The position numbers and the translations under genes are program-made. A DNA stretch of 64,000 nucleotides, from NCBI RefSeq assembly GCF_024519455.1, contig NZ_JALJRY010000008.1, forward strand, positions 194,132-258,131, in the 5' to 3' direction. Origin of the DNA: Streptomyces sp. STR69 (GTDB lineage Bacteria; Actinomycetota; Actinomycetes; Streptomycetales; Streptomycetaceae). The notes below the pieces were generated by a model. That model saw only the letters and a program-made list of their open reading frames with translations, was not told where the DNA came from and made no database searches. Below, piece after piece: positions 7,755 through 16,118 of the stretch (position 1 is its first letter; each line of letters begins with the position of its first letter).

Positions 7755-9947
7755 TTGACAAGAACCTGGGTGCGAAAGGCTTTCGCGTGGGCGACAGCCT
7801 TCGGCACAGGCGTGGCATTCGCCATCGCCTCTGCGACAAGTGCGTCGGCCTATCAGCCGAGTTCCGCCAATCTGTATACGGCGACCAACACCGCCGCGTG
7901 CAACAAGAGCCCGTGCGTGCTCTATCCGAAGTCGGCCCAGTTGCCGGACGGCCGGATCGTGGCCACCTTCGAGAACGACCAGACCGCCCCGGTGGGCCAG
8001 ACACTGCCCGTGTACAAGAGCGACGACAGCGGCACGACGTGGGCGAAACTGTCCGACGTCAAAGCCCCCGCCTATCTCTCCGGCGACTCCAAATACGCGA
8101 AATACACGAGCAATTGGACCAACCCGTATCTCTATGTGCTCCCGCAGAACGTCGGCAGCCTGAGCGCCGGCACCCTGCTGCTCGCGAGCATCGTCTCCGG
8201 CGACGACTACTACTACCAGGAGCAGAAGGCCGCCAACTCCAGCTGGACGCCCACCAGTGACGGCGACCGCAAGGACGTGGCGCTCGCCCTGTACTCCAGC
8301 ACGGACGACGGCGCGACCTGGACCGTCCAGAGCATCATCGCCGCCGGCGGCTGGCAGGGCGGCAGCGCGGGCAGCATCGGCCGGGTCTCCACCGCCAACA
8401 CCTCCGCCCAGGTCGACCCTGTGTGGGAACCCCATCTCCTTGCCCACAACGGGCAGCTCATCGCCTACTACTCCGACGAGGACGACTACACCGGCTACAA
8501 CACCAGCACCGGTGCGCCGACCCTCGACCCGGCCAACGACACGGCGACGGACTCCGGCGGCCAGGTCCTCGTCCACCGCACCTGGGACGGCTCCAGCTCA
8601 ACTACCTGGAGTTCCCCGGTAGTTGACGTCCCCGGCGCGACGGTGAGCATGGGCAGCGGCAAGACGGAGATCGGCGGCGGCCGACCCGGCATGACGACCA
8701 TCGCCCCGACGACCGACGGCAAATGGCTTCTGACGTACGAGTACTGGGGCGGCGGTACGAACGTCCGCTACCGCATCTCCGACGACCCGACGAAGTTCTT
8801 CTCCGCCACGGACAACCCGATCACCTCCCTGCCCGTGCCCTCCGGCGGGGCAACCCTGGCAACCGGCGGCAGCCCGGTCCTCCTCCCCATGCCGGACGGC
8901 CGGATCGTCTACAACGCGGCGGGCAGCGGCGACGTCTGGGTGAACGAGTCCGGGCTCTCCACCGGCACCTGGAAGGAGTACAAGACGTCGATCGCGGCCG
9001 GGTACAGCCGCACGCTCCAGTACGTCGACGGCACCGGACGCGTGCTCATACTCCAGGCGTCGTGGAGCGGCACCAGCGTCGGCCCCGTCAAGTACGCAGA
9101 GGTCGACCTCGGCCGCTCCGACGGCGCCTACTACAGCCTCGTCAACCGGCTCACCGGGCAGGTGCTCAGCCCCGCGTCCGGCAAGACCCAGGACGCCAAC
9201 CTCACAGGGAACACCCCGGACCTCGTCCTGAGCGCCGCCAACTCCACCGACGCCACCCAGCGTTGGCACCTCACCGCCAAGGGCAGCAACATCACGCTGC
9301 TCAACAAGGCGGGTGGCCGCTCGGTCGCCATCTGGACCGGCACCGCGACGGCGGGGCAGAAGCTGGCCCAGTGGGTCGACGACGGAGCCACCGACAAACA
9401 GTGGACCCAGGTCGCGTCCTCTACCAGCGGCTACTACAAGCTCCGCTCGGTCCTCAACACCAGCCTCTACATGACCGGTTCGGCCGCCGGCGGTTCCGTC
9501 ACCGTCGCGGCGGCGACCACCGACGGCTCCCAGGACTGGCAACTGGTCCAGGACCCACTGCCCACGGCCTCCACCTTCACCCTGAAGGGCACCAACTCCG
9601 GCCGCTGCCTCGACGTCCCGAACGGCGCGACGGGCGTCCAGGTCCAGATCTACGACTGCTCCGGCAACGCCAGCCAGACCATCACGCAGAACACGGCCGG
9701 CGAACTCCGCGTCAACGGCAACTGCCTTGCCGCGAACGGCGACGGCACCACCGCGGGCACCACGCTCATCCTCTGGGCCTGCAACGGGAAGTCCAGCCAG
9801 AAATGGGCGTTCCGCGTGGACGGCACCATCGTCAACCGCTCCAACGGCCTGGTCATCGACGTGACCAACTGGGGGACGGCCAACGGCTCGAAGGTCGAGC
9901 TGTGGACCGGTCTCGGCACCGCCACCCAGCAGTGGACCCGCAGCTAG
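7755..9947 (+). CDS. Secreted sialidase-fold exo-glycosidase (GH93-like) with ricin-type lectin domains
   Basis: About 730 aa, exported. Signal peptide: KAFAWATAFGTGVAFAIASATSASA. The catalytic beta-propeller covers about residues 40-440, with Asp-box repeats (SDDSGTTW, STDDGATW) and the stretch VDPVWEPHL...LIAYYSDEDD followed by RPGMTTI and LTYEYWG. To my knowledge these are typical of GH93 exo-arabinanases rather than of GH33 sialidases. Two carbohydrate-binding beta-trefoil (RICIN) regions follow; the last has QxW repeats and ends in QQWTRS. The TTG at 7755 has GAAAGG in good position; a GTG at 7740 is an alternative. An operator-like palindrome lies inside the signal-peptide codons. Substrate, perhaps arabinan, is an inference. 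Confidence 0.85.
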   Translation: MTRTWVRKAFAWATAFGTGVAFAIASATSASAYQPSSANLYTATNTAACNKSPCVLYPKSAQLPDGRIVATFENDQTAPVGQTLPVYKSDDSGTTWAKLSDVKAPAYLSGDSKYAKYTSNWTNPYLYVLPQNVGSLSAGTLLLASIVSGDDYYYQEQKAANSSWTPTSDGDRKDVALALYSSTDDGATWTVQSIIAAGGWQGGSAGSIGRVSTANTSAQVDPVWEPHLLAHNGQLIAYYSDEDDYTGYNTSTGAPTLDPANDTATDSGGQVLVHRTWDGSSSTTWSSPVVDVPGATVSMGSGKTEIGGGRPGMTTIAPTTDGKWLLTYEYWGGGTNVRYRISDDPTKFFSATDNPITSLPVPSGGATLATGGSPVLLPMPDGRIVYNAAGSGDVWVNESGLSTGTWKEYKTSIAAGYSRTLQYVDGTGRVLILQASWSGTSVGPVKYAEVDLGRSDGAYYSLVNRLTGQVLSPASGKTQDANLTGNTPDLVLSAANSTDATQRWHLTAKGSNITLLNKAGGRSVAIWTGTATAGQKLAQWVDDGATDKQWTQVASSTSGYYKLRSVLNTSLYMTGSAAGGSVTVAAATTDGSQDWQLVQDPLPTASTFTLKGTNSGRCLDVPNGATGVQVQIYDCSGNASQTITQNTAGELRVNGNCLAANGDGTTAGTTLILWACNGKSSQKWAFRVDGTIVNRSNGLVIDVTNWGTANGSKVELWTGLGTATQQWTRS
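7772..7786. promoter_or_regulatory. Candidate LacI operator 2, inside the signal-peptide coding region
   Basis: GCGAAAGGCTTTCGC, a perfect 15-bp palindrome that starts 17 bases into the glycosidase gene. If bound, it would block elongation or initiation. Confidence 0.5.
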
Positions 9948-10790
9948 CCCGAGAACAGAAGCGGCGCCACCGTCGGAGACGGTGGCGCCGCTCCTCGTGG
10001 GTGTCCCCGCCGCTCCTCGCGCTCGACACTCACCGGCACCGCGTGCTGCCGCAGCACCGTCGCCCGCTCACCGGGCTCCAGGGCCACCTTGGCGAACCCG
10101 AGCAGGGACCGCACCGGCCGGGTCACCTGGGCGACCGGATCGATCGCGTACACCTGCACCGTCTCGGCACCCGCGACCGCCCCCGTGTTCCGCACCCGCG
10201 CGCTCACCGTGAACTCACCGTCCACCGGCACCAGTTCACGGTCCACGCCGAGCCCGTCGATCTCGAACGTCGTGTACGGCAGCCCGTGCCCGAAGGGGAA
10301 CGCCGGTGTCGGGTCGAGGTTGGAGAGCCGGCTCTGCCGGTCGCCCAGCGGTGCGTGCAGGTAGGTGTAGGGCCGGCCGCCGGGTGTGGTCGGGATCTGC
10401 ACGGGCAGCTTGCCGCTGAAGTCCGCCTGACCGGCGAGGAGTCGGGCCACCGCGAGCTTGGAGTCCAGGCCCTTGACCGGCGGGACGCTGCCCGAGGCGA
10501 GGTAGGCGTCGACCTGGGGTCCGTTCAGGATGTAGTCCTTCAGGTAGGTCAGCGCTTCCGACTTGTGCTTGGTCGACTTGTTCAGCGACAGGAAGTTCGA
10601 CGGGTTGCCGACAATGTTCGCCGGGCTGCCGGCGCCGCCGGTCAGGGCCGGGAACGCGGTGTAGCCCAGCTCGCCCTTCTTCAGGAAGTCGGGCCCGGGG
10701 CGATGTTGGCGTACTCCCAGGTGCCCATCACCTCCATCGCGGCCTTGCCCGTGCAGAGCAGCGCGGTCGAGGCGCTACCGGACCGAAAGG
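9944..10790 (-). pseudogene. Fused remnant: sugar-binding protein tail joined to a GH3 glycosidase tail
   Basis: Reading leftward from about 10780, the sequence first encodes the C-terminal part of an ABC-transporter solute-binding protein (TGKAAMEVMGTWEYANI). A one-base loss near 10690 creates a stop (GPTS then TGA). The other frame continues (KKGELGYTAFPALTGG, then LKDYILNGPQVDAYLASG and PPVKGLDSK). It then passes in frame into the C-terminal part of a GH3 beta-glycosidase (GKLPVQIP, FPFGHGLPYTTF, fibronectin-III-like domain). Both ends are truncated: the GH3 tail ends inside the terminator at 9960-9992. The order fits an SBP-permease-permease-GH3 operon that lost its middle by deletion. 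Confidence 0.8.
9960..9992. terminator. Hairpin terminator after the glycosidase
   Basis: A perfect 15-bp stem (9960-9974 with 9978-9992) and a 3-nt loop, 13 nt after the glycosidase stop. It also serves the opposite strand, where it cuts into the GH3 remnant. Confidence 0.85.
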
Positions 10791-10797
10791 CTTTCGG
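10783..10797. promoter_or_regulatory. Candidate LacI operator 3
   Basis: CCGAAAGGCTTTCGG, a perfect 15-bp palindrome at the upstream edge of the SBP::GH3 remnant, in its former promoter region. Confidence 0.5.
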
Positions 10798-10879
10798 ATG
10801 CCCCGCCGTGGGTCGCCTGCCTGCTGGCCGGGACACTGACACGGAATTCACACCCAGGACAAGCACGGGAAATTCCCCG

Positions 10880-10900
10880 GCTACGAAAGACTTTCGTAGC
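10880..10900. promoter_or_regulatory. Candidate LacI operator 4 (longest palindrome)
   Basis: GCTACGAAAG and CTTTCGTAGC, perfect 10-bp arms around a single A. It lies in the 136-bp gap before the SBP::GH3 remnant, about 83 bp from operator 3. It has no T tract, so an operator is more likely than a terminator. Confidence 0.55.
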
Positions 10901-10926
10901 GCGGGGGGCGTGCTTGCCCCGGAGGC

Positions 10927-11280
10927 TCACCGGAACTCCTGCACCACCTGGATCTCGCCGACGATGTGGGCGTTGAACTCGTCCAGCTCCTCGGCCGGCA
11001 CCCACAGCTCCAGAATCGTCCGGCCGCCCGCCTGCCGGACGGGATACCGGGTCAGGAACTTCGACTCCACCTCGAACCGCGTCACGAAACCGGCGCCGTC
11101 GTGCTTGACGTTCCAGGCCCGCGCGATCCTGATCGCGTAGTCCTCGTTGAGGACGGGGTAGAAGATCGGCTGCTCGGGCAGCCGGGGCGGCCAGGCACGC
11201 CAGTCGAGCGCCCGGACCAGGTCCAGCTCCACGGGGCCGGTGGGGCGCCAGAGGGTGGTCGTCGGTCGCCGGTTCGTCAT
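10927..11280 (-). CDS. Conserved hypothetical protein, 117 aa
   Basis: Small soluble protein with no membrane segment. Conserved-looking features are WRPTGPVELDLVRALDWRAW, LPEQPIFYPVLNEDYA and a C-terminal WVPAEELDEFNAHIVG. Similar actinomycete proteins have, as far as I recall, been labelled ADP-ribosylation/crystallin J1, but nothing in this sequence shows catalytic residues. The gene stands alone, divergent from the phosphatase at 11502. Confidence 0.75.
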   Translation of the reverse strand: MTNRRPTTTLWRPTGPVELDLVRALDWRAWPPRLPEQPIFYPVLNEDYAIRIARAWNVKHDGAGFVTRFEVESKFLTRYPVRQAGGRTILELWVPAEELDEFNAHIVGEIQVVQEFR

Positions 11281-11501
11281 CGGAGTCGCTCTCTGCGTCA
11301 GGATCAGGACAGGGGCAGGTCAGGGATCAAGTCGGGGATCAAGGGGTCGTGGCGGACGATATCCGCGGCATCCAGGGGCCGGCCACGGAGTTTCGACCCC
11401 GGGTGGCCGACGCCCGACCCCGACCCGATGCCGCCGTACCACGGGTCGCTACCGCCCGAACGCCCGCGCGGGTGTTGGGATGGGGACGGCAGAAAGGGGC
11501 C

Positions 11502-12734
11502 GTGGTGGACGGTGACGGGGTTGGCGGGTCCGAGGAGGGCTCGGCGGATCGGTTCGTGCTTGCGCGGCGGGCGGTCTCCGCGATCGGGTCGACGCTCGAC
11601 GAGCGCAGGACCGCGGCGGAGTGCGCGAGGTTCCTCGTCGACGAGCTGTGCGAGGCCGCGGCCGTCGACCTGTTCGCGCAGGACGAGGCGCGCCCGGCAC
11701 GGCACGGCATGCTGCACCCGATGGCGGCCGTCGGCCGCAAGGAACTGCTGGACAGTCTGCGCAGCGCGCCACGCGAGGACGTCATGGTCCGCGCTCTGGA
11801 CGCCGGCCACCCGATCACCACCTCCTTCACCACCAACGACCACGGCGTCCTGGCCGCCCTGTCCGTGCCGCTCACCGCCTGGGGCAAGGCCTACGGCGCA
11901 CTCCTCGCCATCCGCGCCGGACAGACGTTCGGCGACGACGAGGCCGCCGCCGTGCACTACGCGGCCCGGCTCACCGCCGCCCATCTGCACCACGCCGTCG
12001 AACACCACCGACTGCGCACCACCGCCCTGAACCTGCAACAGGTCCTGCTCACCGAGCCCAGCCGCCCCCACCCCAACATCGAGATGGCCACCCGCTACCT
12101 CCCCGCGGGCAGCGGCACCCTCGTCGGCGGCGACTGGTTCGAGGCCGTACGACTGCACTACGGCCGCACCCTCCTCGTCATCGGCGACGTCATGGGGCAC
12201 GGCCTGGACGCGGCGGTCGACATGAACGCCTACCGCTCGATGCTGCGCTACGTCGCCTCCACCGACCTGCCGCCCCACCGCATCCTGCGCCAGATGGACA
12301 CCGCCATGTCCGAGGAGCACAACCGCCGCCCCGCCACTTGCCTACTCGCCCTCGTCGACCCGGACCGGGGCACCGCCGCCTTCGCGAGCGCGGGCCATCT
12401 GCCGCCCGCCGTCTTCCACCGCGACGGCGCCGGTGAACTGATCTCCGTCCCCGTCGGCCCGCCCCTCGGCACTGGCTCCGCCGACTACGACATGACCACG
12501 CTCACCCTCACCCCCGACGACACCTTGGTCATGTTCACCGACGGGCTGGTCGAGCGGCGTGGCGAGGACATCGACGTCTCGCTGTCCCGTCTGGCCCGGC
12601 TGCGCCTCCACCCCGGCCAGGGCGTCTCCCGCCTCCTCGACGACATCGTGCTCCGCCTCCATGTCCAGGAGGCCGAGGACGACGTCGCCGCGATCGCCGC
12701 CCGGCTGCGTCCCAGAGGTTCGATTCCCGGTTGA
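11502..12734 (+). CDS. GAF-domain PP2C/SpoIIE-type Ser/Thr phosphatase
   Basis: About 410 aa. Residues 20 to about 190 form a GAF-like sensor. From about 200 a PPM/SpoIIE phosphatase follows, with metal-site motifs GGDWFEA, IGDVMGHGLDAA, ASAGHLPP, MFTDGLVE and a final EDDVAAIAARL. Such proteins reverse anti-sigma-factor-antagonist phosphorylation. The GTG at 11502 follows AAAGGGG and leaves a normal family N-terminus; the frame is open from 11349, but that part is Arg/Pro-rich and unmatched. A second phosphatase of the same class lies at 16119. Confidence 0.88.
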   Translation: MVDGDGVGGSEEGSADRFVLARRAVSAIGSTLDERRTAAECARFLVDELCEAAAVDLFAQDEARPARHGMLHPMAAVGRKELLDSLRSAPREDVMVRALDAGHPITTSFTTNDHGVLAALSVPLTAWGKAYGALLAIRAGQTFGDDEAAAVHYAARLTAAHLHHAVEHHRLRTTALNLQQVLLTEPSRPHPNIEMATRYLPAGSGTLVGGDWFEAVRLHYGRTLLVIGDVMGHGLDAAVDMNAYRSMLRYVASTDLPPHRILRQMDTAMSEEHNRRPATCLLALVDPDRGTAAFASAGHLPPAVFHRDGAGELISVPVGPPLGTGSADYDMTTLTLTPDDTLVMFTDGLVERRGEDIDVSLSRLARLRLHPGQGVSRLLDDIVLRLHVQEAEDDVAAIAARLRPRGSIPG

Positions 12735-12988
12735 CTTCGCAAACGGGAAACAGGGGTACGGCGCCGGTGTCCCCGGCCGGGTCGGATCATGCACCGGCCA
12801 GCCGTCCCCCATGGTTTGGCAACACCTCGGCAACGCCCGGATGGTGACGGTCACGGCTTGGCCAACCCCTTTCCGCACGTTGGCCGCAAATTCACCGCAC
12901 GCCCCTGACACCCCTTGCCGAGCAAGGCGGAGAGTGATCCGAGGTCTGGTCCACGAGATCCCTCGAAGCTCTTCAAGAAGGGGCAATC
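12735..12988. other. Intergenic region with no recognised element
   Basis: 254 bp between the phosphatase and the exported phosphoesterase. It must contain the phosphoesterase promoter. I looked for PHO-box repeats (GTTCACC-like) and saw no convincing pair. There is no strong hairpin and no ORF with support. Confidence 0.4.
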
Positions 12989-14416
12989 ATGGCCGAGTTG
13001 ACACGTCGTAGACTCCTGGGTTCGGCCGCCGGCGCACTGGGCGGTGCCGCGGCTCTCTCCCTCCTCCCGCCGAGCGTCCAGAAAGCCGTCGCCGCCGAGC
13101 CGCCGAAGAACGGCTCGCTGCGGGACATCGAACACGTCGTCATGCTGATGCAGGAGAACCGGTCGTTCGACCACTACTTCGGCACTCTCTCCGGCGTTCG
13201 CGGTTTCGCCGATCCGCACGCTCGCAAACTCGACACCGGGCGCAGCGTCTTCTACCAGCCGGACGCGGTGAACCCGAAGGGTTACCTCCTCCCGTTCCAC
13301 CTCGACACCCACACCTCAAGCGCCCAGGCCATCCCGTCCACCAGCCACGCCTGGTCGGTGCAGCACCAGGCATGGAACAACGGCAAGATGGACCGGTGGC
13401 TGCCCGCCCACCGCGCGGCCGACGGTGTCAACGGCCCCTATGTGATGGGCTATTACACGCGCGAGGACATACCGTTCCAGTTCGCGCTCGCCGAGACCTT
13501 CACCATCTGCGACAACTACTTCTGCTCGGTGTTCGGGCCGACCTGGCCCAACCGGCTGATGTGGATGACCGGTTCGATCGACCCCGGCGGCACCCAGGGC
13601 GGCCCGATCATCAGCAACGTCGCGCCGACGCCGTACCGCTGGACGACGTACGCGGAACGCCTCCAGAACGCCGGTGTCAGCTGGAAGGTGTACCAGGAGG
13701 AGGACGACTACGGCACCAACATGCTGGAACAGTTCGCCTCGTTCAAGAACGCCAAGCCCGGCTCCGACCTGTACGAGCGGGGTGTACGGCCGCAGGCGCA
13801 CGGCACGTTCGAGGACGACGCGCGCAACGACCGGCTGCCGACGGTGTCGTGGATCTGCCCCACGAGCTACCAGTCGGAGCACCCGGACTACCTCCCGGCC
13901 GCCGGCGCCGACTACGTCGCGTCGAAGATCGAGGCCATCGCCTCGAACCCGAAGGTGTGGCGCAAGACCGCGTTCATCCTCAACTACGACGAGAACGACG
14001 GCCTGTTCGACCACGTCGTGCCGCCGACCCCGCCCGCGGGCACGAAGGACGAGTTCATCCAGGGGCTGCCGATCGGCGGCGGCTTCCGGGTGCCCGCCAT
14101 CATCATCTCGCCCTGGACCGTGGGTGGTTGGGTCGCCTCCGAGGCCTTCGACCACACCTCGGCGCTGCAGTTCCTGGAGCGGTTCACCGGCGTCGAGGAG
14201 CCGAACGTCACCGACTGGCGCCGGGAGACCTTCGGCGACTTCACCACCGCGTTCCGCTTCCGTGACGCCCGCCCGCGCTCGCCCCGGCTGCCCCACGACA
14301 CGGCGGAGCAACTGGAGAAGGCGCAGGAGGAAGTGGCGACCCTGCCGAAGCCCACCCTGCCCGGCGCGGACCAGAAGTTCCCGCACCAGGAGCGGGGCCG
14401 CCGCCCGCACGTCTGA
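12989..14416 (+). CDS. Tat-exported phosphoesterase / phospholipase C-like protein
   Basis: 475 aa, PF04185-type phosphoesterase related to bacterial phospholipase C and acid phosphatases. A twin-arginine signal is clear (LTRRRLLGSAAGALGGAAAL, cleavage after AVAAEP or nearby). Catalytic-domain signatures include VVMLMQENRSFDHYFGTLSG near the start, then CDNYFCSVFGPTWPNRL, ILNYDENDGLFDHV and AIIISPWTVGG. At 475 aa it lacks the C-terminal beta domains of the roughly 690-aa phosphatidylcholine-specific enzymes, so it belongs to the short form. AAGAAGGGG lies just upstream of the ATG. Confidence 0.9.
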   Translation: MAELTRRRLLGSAAGALGGAAALSLLPPSVQKAVAAEPPKNGSLRDIEHVVMLMQENRSFDHYFGTLSGVRGFADPHARKLDTGRSVFYQPDAVNPKGYLLPFHLDTHTSSAQAIPSTSHAWSVQHQAWNNGKMDRWLPAHRAADGVNGPYVMGYYTREDIPFQFALAETFTICDNYFCSVFGPTWPNRLMWMTGSIDPGGTQGGPIISNVAPTPYRWTTYAERLQNAGVSWKVYQEEDDYGTNMLEQFASFKNAKPGSDLYERGVRPQAHGTFEDDARNDRLPTVSWICPTSYQSEHPDYLPAAGADYVASKIEAIASNPKVWRKTAFILNYDENDGLFDHVVPPTPPAGTKDEFIQGLPIGGGFRVPAIIISPWTVGGWVASEAFDHTSALQFLERFTGVEEPNVTDWRRETFGDFTTAFRFRDARPRSPRLPHDTAEQLEKAQEEVATLPKPTLPGADQKFPHQERGRRPHV

Positions 14417-14650
14417 CCCGGACCACCAACACGGCGGCCCCGGCCGGTGTCACCCGGCCGGGGCCGCACGCGGCCGAGATGGTCTGTTCGGCGAAGCCGC
14501 AGCCGAACAGCGGCACGTGGGCCAGCGGCGTCTGACCCGGACCGTGGCGACGGGCGGCCTCGCCCGCTGTCACCCGGCCAGGGCGCCCCGCGCCACCGAC
14601 AGCGCCTGCCCGGCATAGCCGCGCCCGAACAGCACCACATGCACCAGCAG
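14408..14650. repeat. Diverged 120-bp tandem duplication of a kinase gene tail
   Basis: Positions about 14408-14530 repeat positions about 14528-14650 with an offset of 119-121 bp. Identical blocks include GTCTGACCCGGACC (14411 and 14530) and CACCCGGCC (14451 and 14571). On the minus strand, the left copy reads PLAHVPLFGCGFAEQTISA, which parallels the real kinase C-terminus PLLVHVVLFGRGYAGQALSV. The left copy is thus a dead duplicate of the 3' end of the gene at 14570. Confidence 0.7.
14434..14467. terminator. Hairpin terminator after the phosphoesterase
   Basis: A perfect 14-bp stem (14434-14447 with 14454-14467) and a TGTCAC loop, 17 nt after the stop. Part of the sequence is a diverged copy of the segment 120 bp downstream. 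Confidence 0.8.
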
Positions 14651-15433
14651 CGGAAACAGCTGGTGCAGCCCGACGCGGTCGGTCCAGCCGGGGGCGAGCG
14701 GCGCGGCCTGCTGATATCCCTCCAGCACCTCGGACAGATACGGGCAGCCGAAGAGGCGCAGCATCGCCAGGTCGGTCTCCCGGTGTCCGCCGTGCGCGGC
14801 CGGGTCGATCAGCCGGACGTGTCCGTCGGCGCCCCACAACACGTTGCCGTCCCACAGATCGCCGTGCAGCCGCGCGGGCGGCTCGGCGGGACCGGCGAGT
14901 TCGGGCAGCCGTGCGCAGACCCGTTCCACCACCGCGGCCTCGGCGTGCTCCAGGGTGCCCATGTCGACCGCGCTGCGCAGATAGGGCAACACCCGTTGTC
15001 CGACATACCAGTTGGGCCAGTCGGCGGCGGGAACGTTGCGCATCGGGGCGAGCCCGATGAACGCCTCCGTGGGTCCGTCGGGCGGCGGCGCGCCGAACGC
15101 CGGTGCCCCGGCGGCGTGCAGGGCGGCCAGGTCACGACCGAAGCGCAGTGCCGCCCGGGCACTCGGGGGACCGGTGCGGACGCGATCGGTGACCAGCCAC
15201 CGCTCGTCCCGGCCGCGCACGGCGGGAACACGGACGGTACCGGCGTCCCCCAGCCAGCGCAGCCCCGCCGCCTCGGCCCGCACCGCGCCGGGCGCCTGGG
15301 CCCGCTTCACCATCACCAACTGCCCGCCGTCGAGGGCGACTTCGGTGAGCGCCCCGGACAGCGGACGTTCACCGGCCACCGTGCACCCGGTGAGCCGCGC
15401 CGCCGCCGCACCCGGAGTCTCGCCTTCGATCAC
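14570..15433 (-). CDS. Fructosamine kinase family protein
   Basis: About 287 aa, APH-fold small-molecule kinase of the fructosamine/ketosamine-3-kinase family, which removes sugars from glycated amines by phosphorylation. Visible motifs: ALDGGQLVMVKRA with the ATP-binding Lys, the catalytic loop LHGDLWDGNVLW, and the metal-binding LIDPAAHGGHRETDLAML. The proposed GTG start at 15433 is weakly supported by its leader, but it matches the family and leaves 19 nt to the upstream P-loop kinase. The two genes form a likely operon. Its 3' end has been duplicated downstream. Confidence 0.85.
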   Translation of the reverse strand: MIEGETPGAAAARLTGCTVAGERPLSGALTEVALDGGQLVMVKRAQAPGAVRAEAAGLRWLGDAGTVRVPAVRGRDERWLVTDRVRTGPPSARAALRFGRDLAALHAAGAPAFGAPPPDGPTEAFIGLAPMRNVPAADWPNWYVGQRVLPYLRSAVDMGTLEHAEAAVVERVCARLPELAGPAEPPARLHGDLWDGNVLWGADGHVRLIDPAAHGGHRETDLAMLRLFGCPYLSEVLEGYQQAAPLAPGWTDRVGLHQLFPLLVHVVLFGRGYAGQALSVARGALAG

Positions 15434-15452
15434 CGGGACAGCGTACGACCGG

Positions 15453-15995
15453 TCAATCCGCCCGCGACGGAAGGACATTGCCGAGGCCGGACTCGCGCAG
15501 CACCCGCTCCACCGTCTCCTCCAGCGGGCTCGCCGCCGGGACCACCGTCTCGACACCACCGGGGAGCACGTCCAACGGCCGGTACCACTCACGGAGTTGG
15601 TGCTCGCTCACCTCGTCCGCGATGGGCTTCGTGGCGTGCCGGGCCAGGGTCTCCTCGAACGGCACGTCGAGGTAGTAGCAGTGCGTGCGGCCCGGATGGT
15701 CGGCGAGCAGCCCGGCCAGCATCTCGCCGTAGTGGGCGAAGTGGAGGATGCCTTCCAGCACGGTGTGGAAACCGTGCGCCAGGGCGTGCCGGACGGTCAG
15801 GTCGATCAGGCCGATGTTCGCGCCGCCGGGAATGTCGCGCTCGCGCAGCACCTCGCGGCGGAGGACGTCCTGGCGCACCAGGGCGATACCGCGCCCGTAC
15901 CGCTCGCGCAGGGCGGTGGCCACCGTGCTCTTGCCGGAGGCGCTGTTGCCGCGCAGCACGATCAGCCGGGTGGGGGAGGAGGGCGGCGGGGTCAC
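15453..15995 (-). CDS. P-loop kinase-like AAA protein
   Basis: 180 aa. Walker A GNSASGKST at about residues 16-24, then VRQDVLRREVL, VLEGIL and YYLDVPFEETLARH, the pattern of small ATP-dependent kinases such as uridine- or antibiotic-kinase-like proteins. It is upstream of the fructosamine kinase and probably co-transcribed with it. The phosphate acceptor is unknown. Confidence 0.82.
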   Translation of the reverse strand: MTPPPSSPTRLIVLRGNSASGKSTVATALRERYGRGIALVRQDVLRREVLRERDIPGGANIGLIDLTVRHALAHGFHTVLEGILHFAHYGEMLAGLLADHPGRTHCYYLDVPFEETLARHATKPIADEVSEHQLREWYRPLDVLPGGVETVVPAASPLEETVERVLRESGLGNVLPSRAD

Positions 15996-16118
15996 CGGGG
16001 CACCCTACCGGTCAGGTGTCGCCCAGTGACCGAGTGGGCACATTGCGTCTCCTGGGGCCCGTCCACTCTGGTTGTATCGTGAGAAAATGGTGTGACAGCG
16101 GTGATGGGCGGCAGGGCC

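Noticed and set aside
10880..10900. Long palindrome considered as a terminator
   Set aside because: No T tract, single-base loop, and shared half-sites with three other sites favour an operator.
8723..11140. 805-codon open frame on the plus strand
   Set aside because: It overlaps the glycosidase in another frame and the SBP::GH3 remnant antisense; composition is that of a GC shadow.
12840..12920. Possible PHO box before the phosphoesterase
   Set aside because: Only isolated GGTCAC/TTCACC-like words; no pair of direct 11-bp repeats.
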